Of a DNA stretch of 64,000 nucleotides, positions 1 through 10,862 are shown in pieces (the stretch's first letter is position 1; every line of letters starts with the position of its first letter). The notes beneath the pieces are model-generated. The model did no database searches and was not told the origin of the DNA. It saw only the letters and a program-made list of their open reading frames with translations. The translations under genes were made by a program, and so were the position numbers. The stretch spans positions 3,246,501 through 3,310,500 of the forward strand of contig NC_062250.1 of the NCBI RefSeq assembly GCF_905475465.1. The letters are read 5' to 3'. The DNA is from Pieris napi (taxonomy: Eukaryota; Arthropoda; Insecta; Lepidoptera; Pieridae).

Positions 1-2209
1 CAATTTAATATCACGCTTGATCAAGTTTACAAATGATGTATCAATTCTGTATATACGCGATTAACCCCTTTGCTAGGTCAAATAAGGAATTAAATTGAGG
101 CAAATTAATTCTTAACGGAGTGTTTCCAGCGGCGAGCATTTAAGAGTTCGATTCACAACCAAATATTAGAACTTGCAACAAAATTCACTTTAGTGATATT
201 AGTATTAATCGTGGTAGTTTTTTTGTTTTGTTTGGATTAACTATATTGTAATCTTAAAATACAATTAAAGTTTTTATGCAAACAATCAATGGCAAGCCCT
301 CCATAAATTGTCATTTCAATTGCTTTTTGGATATGTGACAACAAATTCGTGTTATTGTAAGCAAGCTCTCTTGGCACGATTTTCAACTCACCGATGCTCA
401 TAAATTCTCTGCTTTAACATCAATTCAATACACTTCAGTGAATCATTAAGTGGATTTACGTTTTATTACTCTGCTGTCATATAAAAATTACTGCATTTAT
501 TTTTGGGTCTCGCGACGTTTACATTAATAATCTAAAATATTTGTAACCAGACGAAAGACGGTACACATTTCATCGGTATTTTTAGACGCAAACTACTGTT
601 ATAAAAACAAATTTGCGGGAAAAACCCAAGATAGATAGAGACATCAAGACATTCACAAAACCGCTTGAACTATAACTCAAAATCCAAAACATTTTGAACG
701 GGACTTAGCGCTATCTACTTTCTGAATAAACTCTAAATAAACCAAATGTCTAGTCAAACGCAGTGATATAATTTCAAACAATGATCAGAGAAAGTAATAA
801 GATTATCAAGTATATATTTAGTGTTAGGAGCGTTGGCTATGATTGGCGCCGTTTCGGCAGAGAAGTGGTTGAACCGGTTCCCGGCTTCGACTTTACAGTA
901 GCCTTAACGACTTGCCCACAATAAAATTATACCTTGTTGTGCCTTTATAACGTGTTTGTTTCACGTCTTTCACCTTTTACTAACCGTTCTACTTCTACTT
1001 GACATTTTAATTTTATAGCTAATGCTGATTATTAAACGCTAACAAAACATGGCGAATTGATCAACACGTGCAGATTTTTATTTCCTTATTCACAGTCGTT
1101 TAAATGCAAATATTCGTTTTGTTTTGAGGTATCAAATGATAGTCATATTTTGTTTCAAGGTATCTAATTCTACAGAGAAATCCGTGTATAATAGAACCCG
1201 TTTATTTCCAATCTTTATAAATGTTAATAATACACAGTTTTTTTCATGTTACTCATATTAACTTCCTTCAATACGGGTCCTTCATTCCAATTTCTTCTGC
1301 ACATGGCTTTCTTTCTCCTTTCGCTTCCTGCTACCGCTTCTATATTTTTTATTCACCCCTTTCAAAGGCGCTCTCTTCTCCTTCGCCTCCTTTCATATCC
1401 TTTTATTTGTGCATTTTGCTATATGCTCCGTACTCCGTATATACCGAAACGAAATATCAATCGTCATTACCTTTTTTCACTATCTGTAAAACTGATATAT
1501 TTTGACAGGAATTAGATAAGATCAAGTCTAAGAAATTACACAAATACTATGTAACGTATTTCTAGGTCAACCAGTCGTTAACAATTTCTTTTGTTAATTA
1601 ATGCATATGTCAATACTCCACGAGCCGGTTATGGATATGCACGAAGGAGTGCAATTAATTTTTGAATTGCAAATGTTGAATCCATTTAATTTTATGACAA
1701 ACTAACAAGATTTTCTCTGCTAGTAGCAAAAAACATGTAATGATTCACCGTGATGCGATCGTTTCCATCCAATCGGAAAATTCCTGTAATCTTGCAAGAC
1801 TTTCTTCAGCTATCGTGGTTTAGGTTCTAAACACGCGAACTCGGTATCAATACGCTATAATGTTACGCAACAAATACACGATTTGGCTTATTGACATAGG
1901 CGTAATTTGGTAAAGTACCGGCGCGTGCGATTCGTATCCAAACGTTACAGAACATTCTCAATGTATTATCAACAAGATAAGAACTGAGTGGAGGATGACA
2001 TCACCGCTAAGACCCATGTCTCCATAAAGAAAGCGTTCAGTAGGTAATCTTTGTCTGATAAGATATTATTCAGCTAATTGACAATGCGCGTTTGTTAACA
2101 TTGGTAAAAACTGATTGAGGAAGCGGCTGTGATTAGTTGAAAATTGCTTATTCGACCGTGAAATGTCGATAAAAGGTACAAAAATGAGATATCAATCCCG
2201 ATCATCTTT
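1..2209. other. AT-rich DNA, no gene recognised
   Basis: I see no convincing coding exon, RNA gene or named repeat here. A reading frame of about 90 codons near 1221-1515 is rich in Phe, Leu, Ser and Tyr, as expected from chance translation of pyrimidine-rich DNA, and has no recognisable domain. The stretch is probably intergenic or part of a long 5' intron of sd. Confidence 0.5.
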
Positions 2210-2470
2210 GTGCAAGAGGTCTACTCAAGCAAAGTTGACTTGACACAGACAGGAGCATATCGGATTGAAACTCGAAATCTTAAACCGGTTCCCTTGGATT
2301 GTTTATCCCTTTCTATCTCAGGGGGGCGGGTATTAACTCTCCTTCTTCGTGAGTCACTGTTTTTACGTATCTACCGCGGCGCGGGCGACGGGCCGTTCTA
2401 CGCACTTCAGGGTCACTCGTCCGACTTCGTCACGCTTCGACTTCAATGCGACAATACGTTAATGTTCAAA
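2210..2470. other. Isolated GC/CpG-rich patch of unknown nature
   Basis: About 140 bases from roughly 2320 to 2455 are markedly richer in G+C and CpG than the flanks; examples are GGGGGGCGGG and a CGCGGCGCGGGCGACGGGCC core. A reading frame crosses it (2210-2491) but gives no recognisable protein. It may be a fragment of an unfamiliar repeat, an untranslated exon or a promoter. The sequence does not decide. Confidence 0.3.
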
Positions 2471-4374
2471 TTAATTATAACTTTCCAATAATATGCATTT
2501 AACCTGTTAATAATTACTCATAAACAGACGTCTAATTAGTATTTTTTATTTATATAATTCCCCATAATTTGTCAATTATCCATGATTAAATTTTAAAGGC
2601 AGGTGCAATATGAATTATCCCCAAGTGGTGTACTTAAAGTGTTTTATTTGTCATCATCAATTTACTGCTTTTTAAGCGTTTATGTGCTACTTGGCATGTT
2701 CACGAATAAACAAAAACATTCACAGTACTTCGTGACTTTATTTTAAACATTTGCACCGTTTTGCGCACGTAATTCTCTTGTTTTTTTTGTTCACTGCACA
2801 TCGCTTATGCCCGAGTTTTAACTGTTACAAAGTAAATAGAATTTGTGGTTGGTGAGATTTTTTGGTCTGTCTTCGAGTAATTTGTTTCTGTTGACGTAAT
2901 GAATGGCCCCGTGCACCACTCGGAGGTGTAGAAAGAGAAAGGGAACTTATTCAAAAGTAGGTAATGTTTTTGCTGTTCGTGTTGTGTTGCGGCAACGGCG
3001 CGCATGATTCATCGACGCGTGGGCGAGCTTATTCTTGTTCTATTCGCACTATAACTTTTCTTTTTGTATCTATAAGCTTTAATTGTTTATGAGGATCATC
3101 ATTAAATATCATAATTGATTTCAGACTAACATTTAAGCATGTCTCATCTTGTTCCACTCACATTGTTCCACCTACATGTCTTAGTTAGTCTAAAGAGAAC
3201 CAAACAACTGTTCATTAAGATCTTTTCTTTTATCATATTATCAGAATGCGTCTTTCTATTTACTCTACCTGTTTTGAGTGAGGTGCAGACGTTTGTTTAA
3301 GCCTCGTATCACTCTATTCATCTTTATCAGTAATTTAACGGTCCATTTTGTTAGCCCTCTTATTTTTAACTGTTCTGTTGTCACAGACGCCACTTTTATG
3401 ACATAACAAAAGATTGTAAACGTTCAGTTACCGCTTCAAAGAAATATTAAGTTGATTGTCGTTTTAGTTATATTATGTTTAACAATATAATTGTTCTATA
3501 TTTAACAAAAGGTCACTTAAGGTTTTAGTTGAAATGCATCTCACAAATGAATTCATCACATTTTAGATTTAAGTTTTATTATATTTGTTATCTACCTTTT
3601 ATAATTGTCGTTTAATAGTTTTTTCACCGTGTCTTGGTGACTTGTTTGCATGAGATGCCAGCTGTGAACAAATTTTCGTACTGACGTCAATATTTGTCTA
3701 CACATAATAAGCCTGAAGTATCATAAAGGCATTTAGATTAGTGTACGATTCCGAGTCGAGACTTAAAAGAAAGTGAACTATTTTCATTATATGAGGTAAT
3801 TTTGAAATAATATATTATTTGAGACTTTTTCTATAGCAAATTAGATCTGATGAAGTAGAAGCACTTACACATGATGCAGTGCATATATGAATAAAGGGTT
3901 TGTTTACAAGAATTATACAAACTTTATTTCAATAAATCAATGTTGGTCATCAATGTGTACTTTATACTATACTTTGGCTCGTTAACATTACCATATTTAA
4001 ATTATACGACAGACAAACAATCACGTAACTATAAATAAAAATGAATCGCAAAAATGTTGTTAAACGCAAAACTCGGCTGAACCAATTCGAGTATTTTTTT
4101 TTTAAATTTATAATAGGAAAGTTTTTATGAAGATAAAAATTGGAAAAAGTTGGTTTTATTTAGTGTTTCCTTAGGGTTTTATACCGGAAAAGCGAACTGT
4201 CTTTATTTGGTAGCATAGCAAAATTTTCCATATGTTGATACGTAGCTACTAAAAACGTAGGTTAAGTAAAAAAATTATATTAAGGCGAATCAAGTCGGAG
4301 CTATTATGAAATATATTTAAATTCTAGTGAATTTTTTTACGCTTGAATAAGTCATACAGAAACATTATTATAAT
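2471..4374. other. AT-rich DNA, nothing recognised
   Basis: No coding exon, RNA gene or confidently assignable repeat was seen. Only short chance reading frames are present (for example 2805-3005 on the minus strand). Confidence 0.5.
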
Positions 4375-4560
4375 AAATAAATAAAGCCTTTATTCTGTGA
4401 CCGTTACAAACAAATAACAGATTGGTAAGGAAAAAAAAAGGTAACTTTTATTTAAGCAATCACTTTTATGATCAGGTTGGCTCCGACATAGACGTCCCCT
4501 ATTTTTGCCCATTCTGTTCTGTCCTGGGGTAGGCTGCTCCACTGCTGCTGCTATCCAGAA
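4375..4560 (-). mobile_element. LINE 3' end fragment (minus strand)
   Basis: Read on the minus strand, about 4465-4545 translates as LPQDRTEWAKIGDVYVGANL and then soon a stop. This resembles the short C-terminal tail ('AQDR..W') of many non-LTR retrotransposon ORF2 proteins. An AT-rich stretch ending in TAA-type repeats follows, as expected for a LINE 3' UTR. Only this 5'-truncated tail remains, so it has no coding capacity. Confidence 0.5.
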
Positions 4561-4654
4561 AACAAGTTACGATATGTTATAAAGATCAGTCCATATGCTC
4601 TTAATAAATAACGATTTAAACATCCTTGATATGATTGCACATAACAGTAGACAC

Positions 4655-4880
4655 AGTGACAAGATAATCCTAATCCTTGGGATTGATTTGCTCCAGTTCA
4701 AACAATTTGTATGACAATACTTGGCGATTAAAAAGAGTGGCGGAAAGTTTCTTGCCAGTTCTTCTTCCCGCTCTACGCCCTTGACTTTCGAACTGGTAGT
4801 AAATGTAAATTTACAATTAATTTAACTTGACAATTCAAAAGTGTACTTGGTTACCCACTTGAATAAAGATATTTTGAGTT
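4655..4880 (+). mobile_element. Truncated LINE/SINE tail, 'GAGTGGCGGA' family
   Basis: It contains the blocks GGCGATTAAAAAGAGTGGCGG, CTTGCCAGTTCTTCTTCC and GAACTGGTAGTAAATGTAAA, which recur in this window at 19160-19255 (-), 35010-35165 (+), 50919-51098 (+) and 52677-52885 (-). The upstream portion (CTCCAGTT...AAACAATTTGT) is shared with the 52.7-kb copy. All copies end in an ATGAATAAA-like tail. This fits a dispersed, 5'-truncated retroposon 3' UTR, without coding capacity here. Confidence 0.6.
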
Positions 4881-5536
4881 TTTTTTTGAGATACAAACTG
4901 TATCCAGAAGACGATAAGGAACACGTGAAGTCCAAAACAAAATCGTAAGAATAATAAAAGTACGGATGTGCAAATTATGTAGGGTACAGAACATTTAAAG
5001 GTCTTCTTAAGAGAATGGATTACAATGCCACCGCGAATATCAAAAAGCTCGACTGTGAGCGCGCACAATACATTTGCGACATGATCCATTACTCTCACAA
5101 TAAAGGTCATATTAGTGATATTGAAAGTTGTTTGGGTAATTTATTAAAATATATATCATATGTTCACGACGTTTCTTACATTAGTTGTGTACTTAATTAA
5201 TTTTACGGTAGTGAATTCACGATGTCGAGACGTATAAGCTAGTCGTGACTGAAATGTTAGCTTTTGAGAAATAATTTTAAGCAAGAAGAAATGTGTATGG
5301 ACTTTTTGTCTGCTTTGATATATTAAAAACTTAGCGCATTACTCGAAATTGGACAAATATAGCCTTTTTAAATATGCAGACCCAATGTGTCAGGCATTGA
5401 TATGGGTTAAGTGGTTTAAAGATATGTTAAACACTTATAAGTAAACAGAAATAAAGTTTCATTAAAAAATAACAGGGTTGGCACAATCTTTACAAGGTCT
5501 CAGGTTTTTGTATCTGAACCAGCTGCCTATTAGTAT

Positions 5537-5650
5537 TTTTCGAACCAATTCGGTATTTCAACAAAAAAGAACGAACCACTTCTTAAATTCCCGGCAATGT
5601 ACTTCCGATCCTTTTGGTAGTGTGAGTGTTCGTGGGTATCAGTACTACTT
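5537..5650 (+). mobile_element. Degenerate 'CCGGCAACGCAC'-type LINE tail
   Basis: The order of blocks (GAACCAATTCGG, a CTTCTTAAATTCCCGGCAATG block, a TTTGGTAGTGTGAGTGTTCGTGGG block) is that of the LINE C-terminal tail seen intact at 46272-46484, but strongly diverged. No reading frame survives. The call rests on block order only. Confidence 0.35.
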
Positions 5651-5787
5651 TTGTGACTCCCTTTTTTATATCCGAAGTGGAAATGCACAGATGGTCTCAA
5701 AGTTATGCCATTGAGGCCCGGGTAGAAAGCGAGAGCGGCCCCGAAGCGTATGTAACGCGGCTTTGTAGGAACTACTTTAGGTGGTTA

Positions 5788-6384
5788 GGTCACAGCACAC
5801 ATATCAACTCGGAAAGGGATCGTCACCGTATCGCCTTTCGCCCCGCTGTCAACCAGGCGTCAACCTAACGTATGCACGTAGCCAAAGCGTATCAGCAGCT
5901 CCTTTACGTCAACTCGGCTACGGCTAGGCAACACCGCGCTTACGGCTCGCCGACCACTGTTTGATCTGGTTGGCACCAGATCAGTTAAGTGTAGCGCACG
6001 GTTATGTCCCGGTTTACAATACGTGAGATTGCTAGCACTTGATGAAGAGAAAAAAGAAAATAGCAAAAATCTAAGAAAAAGATATTGGGTACACAATATA
6101 AATAAAGCAAGGAGTGTCGTGGGAGTGGACAGGGGTAAGGGTGGACGAAGAGACGTAAGCGCTCGGACGACGAGCCGTAAGCGCGGGGACGACGAGCCGT
6201 AAGCGCGGGAACTGCAAGTTGACCACGCACCGCATCGCGGTTCGAAGCCTGTACCGAGGGGAGGCGATTACGTTACGATTCCGATTAGTGTGCGTTGCAG
6301 TAGGGAGTTTCATACAAACAATACTGAACGGCTCGAGGTGATACGATGGCGATCCCTTTCCGAGTTGATATGTGTGCTTTGACC
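5788..6384 (+). mobile_element. PIF/Harbinger-type DNA transposon, non-autonomous (597 bp)
   Basis: Terminal inverted repeats of about 45 bp frame the element. The left starts GGTCACAGCACACATATC and the right ends GATATGTGTGCTTTGACC, and both share the inner block CAACTCGGAAAGGGATCG in opposite orientation. It is flanked on both sides by TTA (5785-5787 and 6385-6387), the 3-bp target duplication typical of PIF/Harbinger. Inside, about 6035-6125 reads LALDEEK..ENSKNLRKRYWVHNINKA. That resembles the basic N-terminal block ('RR.YWVH.I...R') before the Harbinger DDE nuclease; the DDE domain itself is missing. The interior also has a 23-bp CpG-rich unit repeated about twice (6152-6208). Ancestral type is inferred from TIR, TSD and the remnant together. 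Confidence 0.75.
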
Positions 6385-6783
6385 TTAGTGGGTATTGTTC
6401 ACCCGATATCTGAATAGAAGAGATTTTGGTGTCCCACATACCCCTGCAACTTTCGGGGGCAACGGATATAAAAATAAAATAATTTCTCAAAGCATCCTTA
6501 GAAACTATAGGTTGATTAATTAAAGTTAATTAAAGAAGTTTATATAGTCCCGCTCAGTTTACGTTTAGTGTTTGTTATAAACTCACTTATTTATAGTTCG
6601 CACTTCATAACAGCGTTTAACGCAATTCACATGTATTGTTACGTGTATTCTAATGAATACGTAAATGTTTAAACGATCCAAGTTCAAGATCTTGGTCCAT
6701 ATTGTATAAGAAATGCATTACGAGAGATGTCTTAGCCTTGAGCAAATTTGCTATTTTTAAACTCATTCAAATCAGATAGAATC
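6385..6783. other. AT-rich spacer, nothing recognised
   Basis: This lies between the Harbinger element and the next MITE. The 139-codon minus-strand frame covering 6071-6490 runs across the transposon terminus and is a chance frame. No other feature is seen. Confidence 0.5.
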
Positions 6784-7150
6784 TTTGAAGTTATACTTCT
6801 TTAGGCGCGTTATGAAAAATTTATGAGAGTGAAATTTTAAGATGCGCGCGCTCCGTGACACAAAATTAACAGAATGAAGTTGCCCACGGAAGATGCTACG
6901 GCATTGGACATAATTTAAAAACAACATTCGAATAATAATAGAATTTATGTTACACTTAATGTAAGAGAATAATAATAATAAATATTTATTTAATTTTTCA
7001 AATGTAAACTGAACTTTATTGACTATAATGACTCCTTTTCCAGTCTTTGATTATTTAATTGTAATTAATTATTTGCATGCAATCAAAAACTATTTTTAAT
7101 AATGCCAAAGAAGTATAACTTTTTACGCGCGTACATAAGTACACGCACCC
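6784..7150 (+). repeat. MITE copy A, 'GAAGTTATACTTCTTT' family
   Basis: The left end has TTTGAAGTTATACTTCTTTA followed by GGCGCGTTATG. The right end has the matching inverted block GCCAAAGAAGTATAAC followed by a TACGCGCGTACATAAGTACACG motif. The interior (6905-7095) is repeated at high identity, in inverse orientation, at 19751-20106. The same termini occur at 10353-10862, 24902-25249, 41585-41790 and 61230-61534. No coding capacity. The superfamily is not assigned because no clear target duplication was found. Confidence 0.7.
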
Positions 7151-7683
7151 TTTTTCTTTGGTCGTAATTTAGTACGTTTTGAAAGAATATCATGAGGTTC
7201 GTCATAGTCTAAGTCTGACATTATAATATGTCAAAAATGTATTGAAATTTGATATACGGGAGTCAAGTCTCGATTCTGAATCTCAGCCTTAGACCCAAAT
7301 AAACGTCAGGTCCAAACGGTGAGACAATCACTTGCCCCAACAGAAAATTATTTGAAAAATTCTGGCCCTATTAGGAGGTTCCAGTGCATAAAAAACTTAA
7401 ATATTCTTAACGGTATAATGCTCTTGGTATCGGAGAATTTGCTTAATTAAAATGGAAAGTACTATTGCGACTGAAAATAGAGTGAAGCCGTAAATGGGGC
7501 AATTCATATGCATTTTGATTGCAATCTGTTAATGTTCCGTTACTTACCGACGCCCGACACGTGTTTTGTTGCTATATTTGATTTTATGGGTGCTTCAAAG
7601 AAAATACAATTTTAATTCGCTATTAATTATTATGTTATTTGATCGGTTGATAGTTCGGTTCAACGAATCATATCTATCTTCTA
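7151..7683. other. AT-rich spacer, nothing recognised
   Basis: Contains no identifiable gene or repeat between the MITE and the 5' end of the Helitron. Confidence 0.5.
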
Positions 7684-7948
7684 TCTATATATATAAAAAG
7701 AAAATGGTGTTCGTTTGAGGCTCTTTCACGCTTAAACCACTGATCGTATCGACATGAAACTACCACCATTCGATGCGAAATTTTTCCTAGATGGTTTATG
7801 GCTATTATTTTTTTAATTCCAACGTTCCTTCATTTTTTTATTGCTGTTTTACTTTTATGAAAATTTATGCATACGGACTTCCTAGAACGTGAAAACGTCA
7901 ACATCTGTCAAAAACTCGATTTTCGAAATATTTCAATTTTCTTCTCTT

Positions 7949-9039
7949 CTTTCTTCTTTTAGTGCCTCTCCATTACTGGAGGTTGGCCGTCAGTATCTTG
8001 AAGCGTGTCTTGTCCTGTGCCAGATGCAGCAACTCTTCTGCAGTTGCAATACCTGTCCATTCTCTAACGTTGCGGAGCCATGATTTCTTCCTTCTACCAA
8101 CACGCCGTTTACCCTGGATTTTACCCATTATAATTAATTGAAGGAGGTGGTAGCGGTCATGGCGCAACACGTGGCCCAGGTACGCAACTTTCCGTTGTTT
8201 AATGTTCTGCAAAAGTTTTTTCGACATTCCAACTCGTTTCAGAACCTTCTCGTTAGAGACCTTCTGGATCCAGCTTATTCGAAGCATGCGACGATAGCAC
8301 CACATCTCAAATGCTTCTAAGCGCCGGCGGGTATCTTCTTTAATTGTCCAAGCTTCACAGCCGTACAGAACAATTGGCCATATGTAACAAAGGAGAAGTC
8401 GGACTCGGAGTTTAATGGTCATGTGACGGCAGCACAAAACTTTCATCATTTTGTTGAAAGATCCTCGGGCAATTTCGATTCGAGACCTAATTTCCTGATC
8501 AGGATTCCACTCGTTTGTAACCCAAGTTCCCAAATACTTGTATTGCCGCACCCGTTCCAACGTTCTACCAGCTACGGATAAATTAGGAACTAAAGTATCG
8601 TTTCGGGAAATGACCATCACCTTCGTCTTTACTGCATTAATAGTCAGACCGTCTCTTTCGCTAGTTTCATGAACTTTATTAACAAGCATTTGTAAATCAT
8701 CCATTGACGAGGCTATTAAAACAGTGTCGTCTGCATAGCGAATGTTGTTGATTATCTTTCCGTTAACTTTCACACCAACCTCTAACCCCTCAATGGCCTC
8801 TGATATAGTTGCTTCGGAATATACATTGAATAGCAACGGAGACAATATACAACCTTGACGAACACCACGGTAAATACCAATCTCATCCGTTTCCTCGTGA
8901 TGCACTTTCACGGTTGCTTTTTGGTCTTTGTATAGGTTTCTGATTACTCTTAGATCCTTTTCATCGAGACCGGTGTCAATTAAACGATTTATGAGAACGT
9001 CATGCTTTACCTTGTCAAAAGCTTTTTCATAGTCTATAA
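7949..9039 (-). pseudogene. RTE-like LINE reverse transcriptase, C-terminal two thirds
   Basis: This minus-strand frame encodes about 355 residues of a non-LTR retrotransposon reverse transcriptase. It begins at IDYEKAFDKVKHDVL (RT block with the first catalytic Asp region), passes RQGCILSPLLFN, and contains the catalytic box IRYADDTVLIASS. The thumb/C-terminal region follows (YKYLGTWVTNEWNP, LYGCEAW, FEMWCYRRMLRISW, GRRKKSWLRNVREWTG), and the frame stops after ILTANLQ at 7973-7975. A GAA-rich tail follows at 7949-7972. The endonuclease domain and N-terminal RT blocks are absent; a further 22 codons lie beyond the Harbinger at 10073-10140. The sequence upstream of 9039 in the open frame (to 9085) is translated Harbinger terminus, not protein of this family. 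Intact over this length, so a fairly young copy, but 5'-truncated and therefore dead. RTE clade is my judgement from motif style. Confidence 0.8.
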
Positions 9040-10072
9040 CTGTCGCCGCACACGGGCCACACGCCACAGCCACAAACGCCGCCACGAGAAGCTAGAAGCG
9101 GCTACAAAGGTAGCTGAAGCGCGCGACAGCCACTTGTGGCCGGTGGTCGACACTTGCGGTCGGTGGCTGCTACTTTTTTTAACCCTTGCCTGCAGTATCA
9201 TAATGGACTCTGACAAAGAAGGTTTAATTGCGCTACTTTTGATATAAAGACGTCGTCGTAGAAGACGAAACCATAGTTATTGGATACACAGAAAGACATT
9301 AAATATCCCCTCACCACGACAGGTCGGTAATCGACAACCATTGAACTATACCTGATGAAGCATTTGGCCTCAATGAAAATATGATGAAGCCATATTCTGG
9401 AAAATATTTGGACTTAGACAAAAAAGTTTTCAATTATAGGCTAAGCCGTGCCAGACATTGCATTGAGTGTACCTTCGGCGTACTAGCAAACAAATGGAGA
9501 ATATTACATCGCCTATTAAACACTTCTGTTCATTTCTCAGAAGACATTCTGAAATCTTGTTGCATTTTGCACAACTTTATTCGCAAAAGGGATGGTTTCA
9601 ATTTTCATCACACTTTGAAAATAGTGGGACTCGAAAATATAAAAAATACAAGCTGGCCAGTAACACGAGATTTCTTCCCATGCCTTCACTTTTTCTCCTC
9701 TATTACTAAAACTATCACTTTTTGAATCCCAAATCGCAGGACGGGATTGTATCTCTGATATAAATAATTCTATATCCATATTTATCTACCTATATGAAAC
9801 ACAGACTACGTGCGTGCGTTACCGTCGACTTCAGGTTAACTGAGGCAAGGGAGAGAGGGGCGCGGAATCGCGCGAGTGGCGTGTGGCGGCTTTTTGTGTC
9901 GGCGTTTAGTGGCCGGTGCGAGCCACAAGAAGCAAGCTGCGACGATTTGTAGCGTGTGGCCGCCACCGGCGCCAACCGTGTGCGGCGAGTCCATAAAATG
10001 TATGAAAATTACAGGAAATATGCCAGTGGCGGCGTTTTGTGGTTGTGGCCGGTGGCCCATGTGCGGGGACCC
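9040..10072 (+). mobile_element. PIF/Harbinger DNA transposon with internal deletion (1,033 bp)
   Basis: Termini: left CTGTCGCCGCACACGGGCCA, right TGGCCCATGTGCGGGGACCC, inverted repeats of at least 45 bp with few mismatches. The target duplication TAA sits at 9037-9039 and 10073-10075. Removing the element plus one TAA restores the LINE frame NDVFLCF-IDYEKAF exactly, which proves both borders. CpG-rich subterminal regions (9042-9180, 9840-10070) are tandemly patterned with CCGGTGGC/CGCCACAG motifs. Confidence 0.9.
9203..9540 (+). pseudogene. Deleted Harbinger nuclease (transposase) remnant
   Basis: Two blocks of a Harbinger DDE nuclease are preserved. From 9203 the frame starts MDSDKEGLIALLL, and after a stop it continues with a run of basic residues (RRRRRRR) and SYWIHRK, the usual N-terminal basic block. 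From about 9352, PDEAFGLNENMMKPYSGK corresponds to the second catalytic Asp motif (normally 'GD.AF.L...M.PY'), followed by NYRLSRARHCIECTFGVL, which carries the third catalytic residue (Glu of 'R..IE..FG'). The frame continues through KWRILHRLLN and ILKSCCILHNFIRKR to about 9600. The first catalytic Asp and most of the catalytic core between these blocks are deleted, so it cannot be active. The open frame is 9381-9725; its end is not conserved. Confidence 0.8.
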
Positions 10073-10140
10073 TAAAGCATAGGAAGACGTCATTCTGCAT
10101 ATCTTGACACTTCTGTACAAGGACATTCAGAGCAAAATTC
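10073..10140 (-). pseudogene. RTE-like LINE reverse transcriptase, part upstream of Harbinger
   Basis: Minus-strand translation gives NFALNVLVQKCQDMQNDVF then LCF, the RT segment directly preceding the catalytic block IDYEKAF encoded at 9039 and below. The frame is continuous across the Harbinger once the element is removed. The LINE appears 5'-truncated at about 10140, where the Helitron sequence resumes. Confidence 0.7.
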
Positions 10141-10352
10141 AATTTTCTTAGCGGGAAGTTAAAAAGAAGAATAATAAAAATATGAAAACAAATAAAATAA
10201 TGAAACATAAAATTTATTTTAATTCGTCCAGCAAAGCGGGCGCGAAACGGCTAGTTATATTATAAGAAGTTTCTTAATCATTTAATATTACTCTTATCTT
10301 GAGCTTCTAAATGACTGGTTTGTATAGGAGTTACTTTGTATCATTACTGTTT

Positions 10353-10862
10353 TGAAGTGAAACTTCTTTAGGCGCATGAGGGTAATTTTTTTACGGATGA
10401 AACGCAATAATAGTAATATTAGCGCCACGAAGATGTGCAGCGTTTTTGTCGAAGAAAAGGAAGAGAGCGATTGAGAGAGAGTGAGAAGGACGAATTACTT
10501 TATAGAAATACTATTTTTAAAATTAAAATTTCGTAAAGAGAATTTATGAAATATTAGTATTTTATATTTTATGCAAAATAATTTATTGAAATCTCAAATG
10601 ACGAATTGTAAAAAGGACACGTGTTTTTATTATCGAAGAAATAAATTAACAAAATTAAAGTTATAACTTGTATTAATTTTAGACTCTTTTAATATTTTAA
10701 TGACAATTAAATTAATTAAACTCCTAATATATCTTCCTTTTTCCCTCCCTCTAAGTCTCGGATCTCAAAAGTTTTAGATTTGTATAAATATGAACAAGAC
10801 TTAAAAATTAGTTTGCCAAAGAAGTTCCACTTTTGACATGTGTACTTTGTACGCACGCAATT
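10353..10862 (+). repeat. MITE copy, 'GAAGT..ACTTCTTT' family, long variant
   Basis: Left end TTTTGAAGTGAAACTTCTTTA followed by GGCGCATGAGGG; right end GCCAAAGAAGTTCCACTTTTG followed by ACATGTGTACTTTGTACGC. Same termini as the copies at 6784 and 24902, but more diverged and about 510 bp long, with an unrelated AT-rich interior and a GA-rich patch (10455-10490). Non-coding. Confidence 0.55.

Larger units (their letters stand above)
7684..10254 (+). mobile_element. Helitron-like element, interrupted by a LINE and a Harbinger
   Basis: It starts A|TCTATATATATAAAAAG, the usual 5' end of short lepidopteran Helitrons, and goes on with the characteristic 'cgtttgaggctc...aaaccactgatcg' block. It ends GCGGGCGCGAAACGG-CTAG|T at 10251-10254. 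Helitrons insert between A and T without target duplication, which fits both borders. Roughly 7684-7945 and 10145-10254 are Helitron; the centre is a later RTE LINE insertion carrying its own Harbinger. The Helitron is non-autonomous, with no Rep/helicase. Confidence 0.65.

Noticed and set aside
1221..1515. Overlapping frames of about 90 codons
   Set aside because: Two phases of the same pyrimidine-rich stretch are open; composition explains them and no domain is seen.
6071..6490. 139-codon minus-strand open frame as a gene
   Set aside because: It runs across the right inverted repeat of the Harbinger element into flanking DNA and matches no domain; the frame is a by-product of CpG-rich transposon sequence.
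9040..9085. The N-terminal residues MAAFVAVACGPCAA as the start of the LINE protein
   Set aside because: These codons are the Harbinger inverted repeat. The true upstream LINE sequence resumes at 10073 and is in frame once the Harbinger is removed.
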